DNA of 64,000 nt from Echinarachnius parma. Taxonomy: Eukaryota; Echinodermata; Echinoidea; Clypeasteroida; Echinarachniidae. The stretch is taken from the NCBI GenBank assembly GCA_037951105.1, contig JBAMJV010012292.1, positions 1-64,000 of the forward strand, read 5' to 3'. A model generated the notes under the pieces. The model was given only the letters and a program-made list of their open reading frames with translations, searched no databases and had not been told where the DNA came from. Position numbers and translations under genes: made by a program. This document shows positions 44,441-56,400 of this stretch, one piece after another; positions within the stretch are counted from its first letter, which is position 1, and every line of letters starts with the position of its first letter.

Positions 44441-47400
44441 GTAATTAGTAATTACATAAAAACGTTGTATGTGTTTTAAAAGGCAAAATCTACTTTCTTA
44501 TACTGAAACTGATAATGTGAAGTTAAACTGATACAACACGTGTGGATTGTGTAGTCCCATCCATTAGAAATCATGTGTTGCAGTTTGCATAGCGCTTAAT
44601 ATTGCATAAAATTTAACTATGATCAGCTCTGTGCGTAGCACAGAGCTGTGAATTACTGACGATCGAAATGGTGTAGCGTTTTTGCGATGAGGTGTTTTTA
44701 TCACCTTTAATTATAATTTTGTTGTATTTGGTTAACCTTTTCTAGAGAACAAAAGTGCGTTTTATCTGCGCGCTACATAGAAATTATATGAAAAGAATAA
44801 TAACTTACCTCAAATTGATGATTAATCCCAAACGGCTTCGCACAAATATTCGAAATTGTCCTGTCGCCTCCAAAGTCATCGGCAATGCATGCTGGGATAT
44901 ATAGGCGAGGTTTTATTCCGGTTCCGCGCGTAAGTGGCGATCGGTTGACTAATACATATAAGCCAGGCCACTGTACTCAATGTTAACCTAACCGCCTGGC
45001 ATATACATCGCTCGAAATCTTGCAGGAACATGTTTGTAGATGGGCGATGAGGTGTTTTATCCTCTTTAAGCAGATTTTTTTTTTATTTTGTTTACTTGTA
45101 CTGCACCCTAAAATACCTATGTACGACGGCGCTACACAAAATTGCTATAAAAAGAATGATAACTTACCTCAAATTGATTATTTATGTCGATCGTCCTTGT
45201 TAGAATCCGGCTTTTTTTTTTCGATCCGTCGGCATCGCACAGCGGGATTCTAACAAGGACAATCGACATAAATAATCAATTTGAGGTAGGTTATCATTGT
45301 TTTTATAGCAATTTTGTGTAGCGCCGTCGTACATAGGTATTTTAGGGTGCAGTACAAGTAAACAAAATTTTTTAAAAATCTGCTTAAAGAGGATAAAACA
45401 CCTCATCGCCCATCTACAAACATGTTCCTGCAAGATTTCGAGCGATGTATATGCCAGGCGGTTAGGTTAACATTGAGTACATCTTGGCTCGTACGCCAAA
45501 GTTTGACCTGCGACCTCACGCATGCGCACTGTGGACACAAATTCGGATTCCATTTTGGAATTTTTGCTTCTTACCACAATCTGGACGATAAAAACCTAAT
45601 TTTGTGAATAAATACACCGAATGGAGTCTCATGTATCAAGACAGTGGACCATTGATGTCCATGGATAACATCCGTCGTAAGTATAAAACCAGATATAAAT
45701 TGTATATTATCTTATATACTATTTTTACCAATAATTGTTACGAGCGATACACCTAACACACACTTCAATATGCCAGGCTCTGTGCTACGCACAGAGCCTG
45801 GTTAGGTTACATAAAATTGAGCTTGAATGATTTGTTATTTTGTTGTCTCGTTTGTTTGTTTTGTATTTTGTATTTTAAAGTTGTATACTTTTATTCAATC
45901 ATTAAGATGTCAAAAGTATTCATGGTATTCTGCTGTTCAATTATTGAGAACCAAATAATAATGAAAATGAAATATAATTATAAATTATTTTATTAATGTG
46001 TTGATGAATTCTATTTTCTTTTATTAATTTAAAATAATCATGTCTTCATGCTCATGATTTGTAAATGAGCTTAAGTTATATTGAATTATTATTAGAATAC
46101 TTTCTGAATAGATTCATTGAAATTTGAAGTAAGTTTGAACTTTACTGAGAATCATTAACTATTATGATCATGTAATGCTTTGACTAGTTTGAGTTTTTTT
46201 AGATGCTGCTGATATCGATCTTACTTTGGCCTGGCCTTGGCTAAGTTGGCTTAGTTTGGGAACTAAACTGGTTCCCAAATACTAGTAATAGTATGATTAT
46301 AGGCCAGTTAATATCCTGATAGGGAAGGGATCATGTGTTTGATGTAAACAAATATATATTATTAATATGGAAAACTTCCCCTGAAATTGTATTTGAAATA
46401 AAATTAGTACTTAGCCTTTAATAGGCTAAGACAAAGAAATTGTAGTCAAGATTTCTGTTTCAAGGCAACAACAAAAAGAACAAATAAGGAAAGGTTGTCC
46501 GTGATTTTCATTATAAGCGCTAATAAGACTCATTAAATAGCACATAGTGCAATGCATCTAGCAATTTTTAGTGAAGTAGTTTGTGAGAATTGGTACAAAT
46601 GAATATTATGTCTTTGAACTGTTTTCTTCAACAGATATATGGGAGAGCCTTTGGGGGAGACTGAGCAGAAGAACAGTGCACAAACCATCCTTGAAAAGCT
46701 GAATGCAAAGGCGAGGGAAAGAGAGAAACGGCTGCAAACACCACCAAGTAAGCAGAAGCAGAAGAACCAAGCGCAAGCAGAGCTGAAGAAAACTGCAGAT
46801 TCCCCGAAAATAGCTCGGAAGGATGATGATTCCCTGAAAAAATCCACATCGCAGAAGAAACTGAAAGGAAGCAAAGAACGACTGAAGGGAACTGTAGATT
46901 CGGGACTTGGTGATGTTGATGCGTCTTCTTCATCTCCTTCAATCAAGAAGAAGAAAGGAAGAAAGGATGTCCTCGGGAGAACCTCTGATGTCGAGGGCGA
47001 TGCTTCTTCTTCGTCGTCGCCATCTGTCGGGAATAAGAAATTAGCAAAGAGGACAGAAGATGGCATTGTTAGCCCAAACCAGAAACCTGAGACAAAAGAA
47101 GAGGAGATTGTGAAAGGGAAGAAGCAGAAGAGGACTAAACCTAGTCAAAAAGTTTCTGAGGGAGTCTCAGAAGAGAGCATTGGGAAAAGGGACTCAAGTG
47201 TTGCAGTTGCAATAACTCCATCCAGTAAGTCACCCAAGAAGAAACTGAAGCGAGCAAAGGAGGAAAGCAAAATCACAGATAGTCCAGCTGAACTTAAAAT
47301 CAGGACGAGCCGATTGAATGAAGAAGAAGGCGAAGAACAGGAGACACTTGGCAATGTCACAAAAAAGGACATAACTATTGAAGATGGTGTTACTGATGAA

Positions 47401-50400
47401 GTAGCAAAGAAAAGGACAAAGAAGAGTAATGATAACAAGGAATCTGAGAAAGAAGTCTCATCATTGTCTCCCTCCAAGTCTCAAAGAAAAAGAACAAAAA
47501 GTGGCAATGATGATGAAATGGAGAAGGAAGTGTCATCAAAGTCTCCTGCCAAATCTAAAAAGCAAACGACAACTGAAGACAACAATGACGTTGAAAGTGA
47601 CAAAGAAGTATCTGGAAAGTCTCCAAAAAGGGCCAAAAAGAAGTCGGTTAGTCAAAAAACCAAGACGAGCAAAGCAAACCAGGATAGCAGTGGTGTCGAC
47701 CCTGCAAATGATGGAGAGTTGGCAGATAAAGACATCGACAATGGCAATGAAGGAGAGGATGGGGATGAGATGGAGGTCGATTCTGAGGATGAACAGGACG
47801 ATGATGAGGAGGATGCAGAAGAAGATAACCCAGGCTTTGTTGTGCTTGGAGACTTTGAGAAGAGATCAAAGAAAAAGGTACAAAAAATGTATACTTTCCA
47901 TCTTTAAATTTCAGTTACAAGATACCATTCATGAGTATTAATTTAAGAAAAAATGTTTTAATGTGTTTAGTACAGGAATGTTTAAAATTCAAGACACTCT
48001 CTGAGACCAGCTTACTGCCTGACTCTATCAATGGTTAGGGAATGCAAACTGTCAGACAAGTTCAGACAGCAGTTTGATTGTTTAATCTGTCAAGGGTCTG
48101 GATATATCATGAAAGACTACTCATACAACTAGTTACTATAAATTATTTGTTTTCATTTTGAAAGGAAATGAAAGGGGCGTGTTTTGCTAAATTGTTATTC
48201 TTTGCATTAAGTTTCTTTGCTTTCTTTTTTATAAATTGATTTACAAAGGTTCAAGAAACACTGCCTGACTGGCTTGCACACCCAGCTGTCATCCAACGCA
48301 ATCTGTCAGACAACTGTGTGACTGTCGATTCTGTGAAGGGTCTGGATACTAGACTAGTCTCAACTCTGAAGGAGATGGGGATAATCAACTTTTTCCCAGG
48401 TAAGAACTCGCTTGATTTTTTGATAAATCAATGTAAAAATATATGTTTGATCAATGTTTAAGCAGTGATTTTAAAGATAATACTGCATCGTAGGATAATG
48501 ATATATGGTATATTTTATTTACTTTATGAAATTTTAGAATTTGTTAGTTTTATACAGTATTGTAAATTAATTTTTGAGGGAATATCATCAATCTGTACTA
48601 ATTCATATAGTTAAAATCGTTCATGTTGGTATTTTGTCATACACCAAACCTTGAAGCATCGTGTGATCTCCATCATAATGGACTGGGTTAATCATACTCC
48701 TCATTTCATATTTCTCCTTTATTTGTTGCCTCTTTGCCTCCACCATACAGTCCAACACCATGTGATCCCCATCGTACTGGACTCGTTGCAGCACGGGATG
48801 CACACTGGTGAAGCTGGGTTCAGGCCGCGTGACCTCTGCGTTTCCGCACCTACAGGGAGCGGGAAAACGCTGGCTTACTCCTTACCAATAGTTCAGGTAC
48901 ATAGTTTACATGCAATCTGTTGTCTCCATTTACTTCATAAGATTTTTTTTTTTTTTTTTTTTTTAAATCATATATGTACCAATACAATTGTAAGATGCTT
49001 CGGAATGATGTGTGATAGCTTCATAGTAATTGAACACTATTTCCCTGGCTTACTCCATACCGATAGTTCAGAGGCATGGAGCTCTATTTTAAAAAGAGAT
49101 TTATAATACAGTCATTGTCATGTTAAGGTAAATTTCATTTAGCACTGCATTGGTATTAGGTCTCTTCAACAACAACAAAATGTTTTCTTTAATGCTTGTT
49201 TTAAGATCTTTTAAACAGTTAGTTTATTAACGTTTTGACTCAGCACTATGTAATAGAATCCTATTTTTTTCTCCCAGGCTCTTATCGACAGGGTGATACC
49301 GAGAGTGAGAGCTCTTGTCGTTCTTCCAACCCGTGACCTTGCCACCCAGGTCCACAAGGTCATTACATCACTGTGCAAGAACACACCACTGAGGGCGGTG
49401 TTGATCGGAGGAACCAAGAAATTCACCCAGGAGCAGAGTCTGCTTGTTAAAGAACAGTGAGTGCCATTTCTTTTCTTTCTTTCTTTATCAAAATGAATAC
49501 AATTGGTAAAGTGAACCTTTCAGTGCAGGTTAAATGTGTTTGGTTTTTAGAAATACAGTTGAACCTGTCTATAGTGACCACCGAATGGAAATAAGCAAAA
49601 TGACCTTAGACAGTTGGCCTTTATAGACAGGTTCCATAACATTATCTTGCTCTGCCAGGAGTCTCTTGTGATGGCCACTATACAGGGTGGCCCAAAAAAA
49701 ATGGAACGGGGCACTTCCCGAAATAAAGTACCAACATGTTTATGTCCATCGGATAGGGTGTCTTTTCCAGTGAAAAACTATACCAAGAACAGTAATTTTG
49801 TTTGTGTAGTTTTTGTTTTAGGATGCTGCGAGTGAGACCATGTCAGGTACCAATTTTTGTCAATTTTTACCTAGTCGGCGCCAGTTAATAAGCACTCCCT
49901 GCCCGTTATACCATTGATCGACCATGCCTATTCTCTCGGCACACGGCTGAGTGCACACTAACAATGGCGTGCGTTATCAACGCTATGAAAGGCGGTACGT
50001 GAGATGTATCAAGCACTTGCTTGTTAAAAATTGGCAAAAAAGAGAACCTGACATGGTGTCACTCACAGCGCTCTAAAACAAAAACTACACGACCAATTGA
50101 CTGTTCTTGGTGTCGTTGTTCATTTGAAAAGACACCCTATCCGATGGACATGATACATTTGTTACTATAGTTTGGAAAGTGCTCCGTTCCGGTTTTTTTT
50201 GGCCACCCTGTATAGGCAGGTTTGACTGTACACTGTACTTTTGTTTAATCTTTAAAAAAGATAGAATTGAATTCTTGTTTACATGTAGTAAACTTAAGTT
50301 TCATTGATTTCAAAAGTTGTGTCTTCAATAGAATGAAAAGTTAATTGTACCATTTTATTTGCTTTCAAAGGAATGGTGAATATCAGTCGTTGGCTGATAT

Positions 50401-53400
50401 TGTTGTTGCCACCCCAGGTCGTCTTGTGGACAACATCAACCACACACCAGGCTTCAATCTTCACCATCTCCGGTTTCTTGTGAGTTGATTTATAAAACTT
50501 TTAATTTATATGATTAAAAGATAGTGGAGGTGTTGTACCACGACTGTTGTGGGACGATTTATAAGGGGACTTCAAATCATGATTTCCTAGGAATGGTAAA
50601 CATCAGTCATTGGATAATATTGCTATTGCTATCTATCAAACTTGTAAATAAGATAATTAAATGATTACAATTATAATTATTAAGTGTTGAGGAGGTGTGA
50701 CATGCATGATCAGATAAACGCTTGACTTCAAATCATGTACCGGAACTATGAACAGATCAGTGCTTTTAACTAGGGCTGAGTCCAAACAGATATCCGTTCA
50801 GTATCCGACCGTGAAGGTTGGATACCTAATTCAAATTCTCGGATACGGGTATACGAAGAAAAAAAAAATCTGATTTATCCAAAATGTTAAAAAAAAAAAA
50901 AAAGTATCAAAAATCAAAGCTCCATGTTTGTTTGTTTTTTATATTTCGGATAAATCCAATTTTTTTTTTTTCTCAGATATTTTTTACATTTCGGATAAAT
51001 CCGATATCCGTCCGTTTTTACTCTGCTCATATCCGGATATCAAAATATCCGGTTTGACTCGGCCCTACTTTTAACATGGCATTTAATCCAGATTGCTTCT
51101 CTTTACCTTGGAGTATATCAATTAGCCTGTAGCTCTCTTGTGTAGCAGCAAATGCTAGAATGCTCCGCATGTAGTTGAGATGGTGCACAAATTAAATTTG
51201 AAAGTTTGCTCAGCTGTGCAGAAATTACAAATTTGGATAAGCTGAAAGGGAAAGCAAAATGTGTTGATTTATTTAGTTGTCATAGATCTATGCTTTAAGA
51301 TAATACTGAGACTGCATTGAAAGCTTAATGTGTATGAATTAAAGCATTGTTTTTAGTACACATGTACACTATAATTTATCATATCTTATGTGTATTAAGG
51401 TTATTGATGAAGCAGACAGAATGATGGACCAAATCACCCAGGATTGGATCGCTCAGGTTGAGAAGTCCGCCTATGGACCCAGCACCCCCGTTTGTCAGAG
51501 TGGAATAGTCCCCTTTACAATGAACTCAGTTAGACCCAGGCCTGGACCATTGACAATAGCAAGGTAAGTTTTCATTCTTATTTATGGAGGGATGTTAAGG
51601 AATGATTAATTTCAGTGAGTTCAAGTTTTGAAGTCCACCTATAGTGCCCACTTCCCCAGTTTCTCGCAGTGGAACAGTCCCCTTTCAATTCAATAAACTC
51701 ATATAGACCCAGGCCTGCTCCATCAACAGTAGCAAGGTAAGATTTCATTCATATTTATAGATGGATATAATGATAGTGAACATGTAATGTAATAGAAAGT
51801 CTGCCTATTGACCAAGCACTCTCACGTCTTACAGTGGAATAATCTTCTCTACAATGAACTCGGTTAGAGCCCTAGAATTTACAAAATTATAATGCTTTCT
51901 TATATTCTTGGATTATTTGTCTTCAAGAGATTTGTGTATTTTAGTAAATAAAACATGGGACCTCGGTGGACATTTTTAGTGATGTACAGTGACAAGATGA
52001 TAATATTTTAATGGTTGTAGACAAGTATTGATATTAATTATCTTTCTGTTGTTATTTTTATTTACAGAGCTTCAGCCTTTGAACTTCCAGTAAGTACCTT
52101 TACTTAATTTAATTTTCAATTGTGTAGTCTCACTAAATTATGTTGATGCAAAATTTAGAAAATATTTATTCAATAATTCCTTAATTCAGTAAACTCCATG
52201 ACATTTTAAACATTTAGTAATAGATTTTGAAATGTGAGCTTTACAAAAATTGAAGAGAAATGAAGATAGTACTACATCTAACTTGTAATATCTAAGTTTT
52301 CTTTATTAAATCTCAATTCTAAAATGTCAATCAAGATTTAAATAAAGAGGAATGAAACCCTGATTTGAAGTGAAGAGAAAAATCTAGACATTTGTTGTCT
52401 TCTTTTTAGCTCCAGAAGCTTCTCTTCTCGGCCACACTGTCCCAGAACCCTGAGAAGCTGACGCAGCTCCGCCTCTTCCAGCCCCGCCTCGTAACCACGG
52501 CAACAGGTAGCAAAGGGATGCTTGGGAGTGGAAATCAATATGGAGATGAAGAGGAGATGGATGTAGATGGAGGCGAAGAAACGGGAGCGGGACGAAATGA
52601 GTTTGTTGGGAAATACACGACTCCTGTCGGTCTATCTGTAAGTTGATGAATAATGGTGATGATATGATGATGAGGAGGATGATGATGATGACGATGATAA
52701 TGGTGATGATGGATGAAGAGGGAGGCGAGGATACAGAAGCAGGACAAAATTAATTTGTCGGGAAGTTGGCCTATCTGTTGATGATTATATTGATGATGAG
52801 GATGATATGATGATGAAGATGGTGATAATAATACAAATGTAAGATATATTCTCATGTAAAGTTATAGCTGTAATAAATAGAGAAAATACAAAATTTCTCT
52901 CACTCCATTCTACTGACACAACTTTTAGAAAGATACGTACATTTCATGTAATTTCCTTCACCCTTTACAAAAATGATAGATTTCATGATGTTTTTTTTAT
53001 TCTGATGTGTTAATTTCATGGTTATTTTGTCTCATTTCTTGTAGGAATACTTTGTCCAGTGTACAGCGGGGGAGAAACCTCTGGTTCTGATGCATCTCCT
53101 GTCTCATCTGTACTTCAAGCAAGTCCTGTGCTTCACAAACACAGTAGAGGCTACACATAGGTAACTGAATTTTGTTTTCATTACATTGATGTTGAAAGGG
53201 TAGTGCAGTTTTGGTATAGAGGGCGCTTCAAGAAAAGAAAAAAATTGTGAGAAGTCCTATGCTTCACAAACACTGTTGAGGCTACACACAGGTAACTGAA
53301 TTTTGTTTTCATAACTTGAAATAAATTATCAGGTTACCCACACGTCATTGAATTTTGTAATGTCATTGAATTTTGTAATGTCATTGAATTTTGTAATGTT

Positions 53401-56400
53401 CGTGAATAACTTGACAGTATTTGTGGCAAAAGAGTCCAAGGTTGCAAAATTATTCAAACAAAATCCAGTTGTACAAATGATGAGAATAAAAGCTCTGAAT
53501 TCTATCAATCAAAAGAGCATTAATTCTCTTCTCTTCATTTGATAATAAACTAGGTGACTTTAACTATATCAATTTAAAACCTATAAAATAAAGAATTCTC
53601 TATTCTGTTTGATTTGTTTTTGCAGATTGTGTGTACTGTATATTGATCTTACAATTTTCTTCTATTTGCCTGTAGATTGTGTCTCCTGCTGAGCTTAATG
53701 GGAGGAGTCGAGATGGAAAACGGTTCAATGATGGCAAAATACAGACTTGAATCGACGTGATTGTAATAATAATTATACATTTTCTTCTATTTGCCTGTAG
53801 ATTGTGTCTTCTGGTGAGATTAATGGGAAGAGTTGAGGTGGAAGAGTTTTCATCCAACCTGCAGCAATCACAACATCAGGCTATCCTCACACATATTTAA
53901 ATTTGATCTTGTGTGCATTCATCGTTTACTGTATGTGCACCACACAGTATTGCGTTTATCTTCAGTAATGAAGTCTGCACTATATATTTACAGAAGAAGA
54001 AGAAACAGTTTAAGGCGGCAAAATACAGTGTTGAGTCTCTGTGATTGTAATAATAATAATAAACATGTCTTCCATTTGCCTGTAGATTGTGTCTTCTGCT
54101 GAGACTAAGGGGTGGAGTGGAGGTGGAAAACAGTTCAAAGCTGGCCAAAATACAGAGTTGAGTCTCAGTGATTGTAATAATAATTATACATTTTCTTCTA
54201 TTTGCCTGTAGATTGTGTCTTCTATTGAGGTTGATGGGAGGAGTCGAGGTGGAAGAGTTCTCATCCAACCTGCAACAAGCACAGCGTCAGACCATCCTCA
54301 AACAGTTCAAGGCGGGCAAAATACAAATGTAAGTCCTGTTTCTTTCTTTTTTTTCTTTCAGAATCGTAAAGCCAGATTTGTTAATTGCCTCATTAATTGT
54401 CTGTCAAATTAGATGATCATCTTTTTGGGCCATTAGAATGGATATCTACAATGTGAAATGTAAATTTGTCTTATTTTGTATCATTATCCATGCAAAACAA
54501 AAGGAAACATTCTGCATCTTTAAACATTTAAAACAAATAGATTTGGGCCAAGAGATTGGTGTGTTTCGATAGCCATTGCCAGAAGAATTGATATCAAATC
54601 TTGTATAATTATCCCTGCAAATAATGAAACATTCTCAAGCTTTATTTTTTGTTGAAGATTTTTTTTCTTTTGAATAAAGTATAAATCTTTCAATTTATAT
54701 GATTATTTATAACAGTTTGATCTGTTCTGATGCGATGGCCCGAGGAATGGACATTGACAATGTGAAGTGTGTTATCTCGTATGATCTACCTCCGCATCTC
54801 AAGACCTACATCCATAGAGTGGGGCGAACTGCAAGGGCTGGTAGAGGGGGCAGCGCCTTCTCATTCATCAGGAAGAAAGAGGTGAGATTAATATGGTTGT
54901 GATAGTAATAAGGAGGAGGAGGATGGGAGATGATGATGACATTAATAAGGAGGAGGAGGATAAAGAGAGGAGATGATAATGATCATAATAGTGAGGGGGA
55001 GGAGGAAGATCTCTGCATCTCAAGGCCTACATCCACAGAGTGGGGCGAACTGCAAGGGCTGGTAGAGGGGGCAGCGCCTTCTCATTCATCAGGAAGAAAG
55101 AGGTGAGAGTATGGTTATGATTACAATAAGGAGGAGGGGAGATGATGATGACATTAATAATGAGAAGGAGGAAAAAGAGAGATGACAATGATGATTATTA
55201 AGAGGCGGAGGATCTTCACCTGCATCACAAGACCTACATCCACAGAGTGGGGCGAACTGCAAGGGCTGGCAGAGGGGGCAGCGCCTTCTCATTCATCAGG
55301 AAGAAAGAGGTAAGATGTTGATGGTGATGATGAAGAGGATGAGGTGGAGGGGAGATGATGATGATGTTAATAAGGAGAAGGAGGAAGAAAGGAGATGATA
55401 ATAATGATTATAAAGAGGAGGAGGAGGATTTTTACCTGCATCACAAGACCTACATCCACAGAGTGGGGCGAACTGCAAGGGCTGGCAGAGGGGGCAGTGC
55501 TTTCTCATTCATCAGGAAGAAAGAGGTGAGATGTTGATGGTGATGATGAAGAGGAGGAGGACAATGAAGATGACCGATAAGGGAGAAGGAGGAGGAGAGG
55601 AATAGATAAGACAATTTGAAGTATCAATACAAAACTGAAAGAGGAGTGAGGGGGTAGGGGTGCTGAGCATGATGATGATGATGATGATGATGATGAAGAT
55701 GATAATGATGGGAATGATTATGATGATGATGATGACAATGACGGTGAGGGTGACAATGATGGCGATGATAATGATAATTTCCCACTTAGGTGTTTGTTAG
55801 ATAAATCTTTTATGAAGGCAGATGCCTAAACGAATGATTTGTTTATATTCCCTGTCGCCTAGGTGACGAAGTTCAAGCAGATGCTGAGGAATGCTGGGAA
55901 GGATGGTATCCAGCGCCATCACATGACAACTGGCCAACTGGAGTCCCTGGTCCCCTCCTACACTGAGGCACTGTCACAGCTACCAGCATTGCTGAAGGTT
56001 AGTAGCGAACATATAGGCAATGTTCAGGCCCGCTGGCCCAGGGCCACTAAAAGCTTGCAATAAAATGTCATTGATGCTAAATCCCAATGGCCCGAATGGG
56101 CAATCAAATATTACAGAATTTGTCTTGTGTTTCTTTGTTTGGGACCACGAGATTCAGGTTATGGGCCAGTAGAATGTGAACTTGCCCAACTAGGCCACTA
56201 GGCAACAAAATTTGTTTCTAGCATTGGGTAATGTTCTGAACCATGTCAGGCAAGCCAGAAATTTCTGACCAAGCGGTTGCTAAGAAGGTTAGGCCAAAAA
56301 AAAAACATTGTTTGATTGGCGTAACGGGCAACCAAAAATTAGGGTAGGTCGGTAGGGATTTTTTTTTCTTTTTTTTTTTCTTTTTCTTTTTTTTTCGCAC

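Noticed and set aside
46639-46641. Start of DDX51 at the Met in exon 2
   Set aside because: An upstream 23-nt exon at 44418 supplies MALFTIN, joins in phase and matches the vertebrate N-terminus.
46533-47066. Serine/phenylalanine-rich frame antisense to DDX51 exon 2
   Set aside because: Shadow of the Lys/Glu-rich coding exon on the opposite strand.
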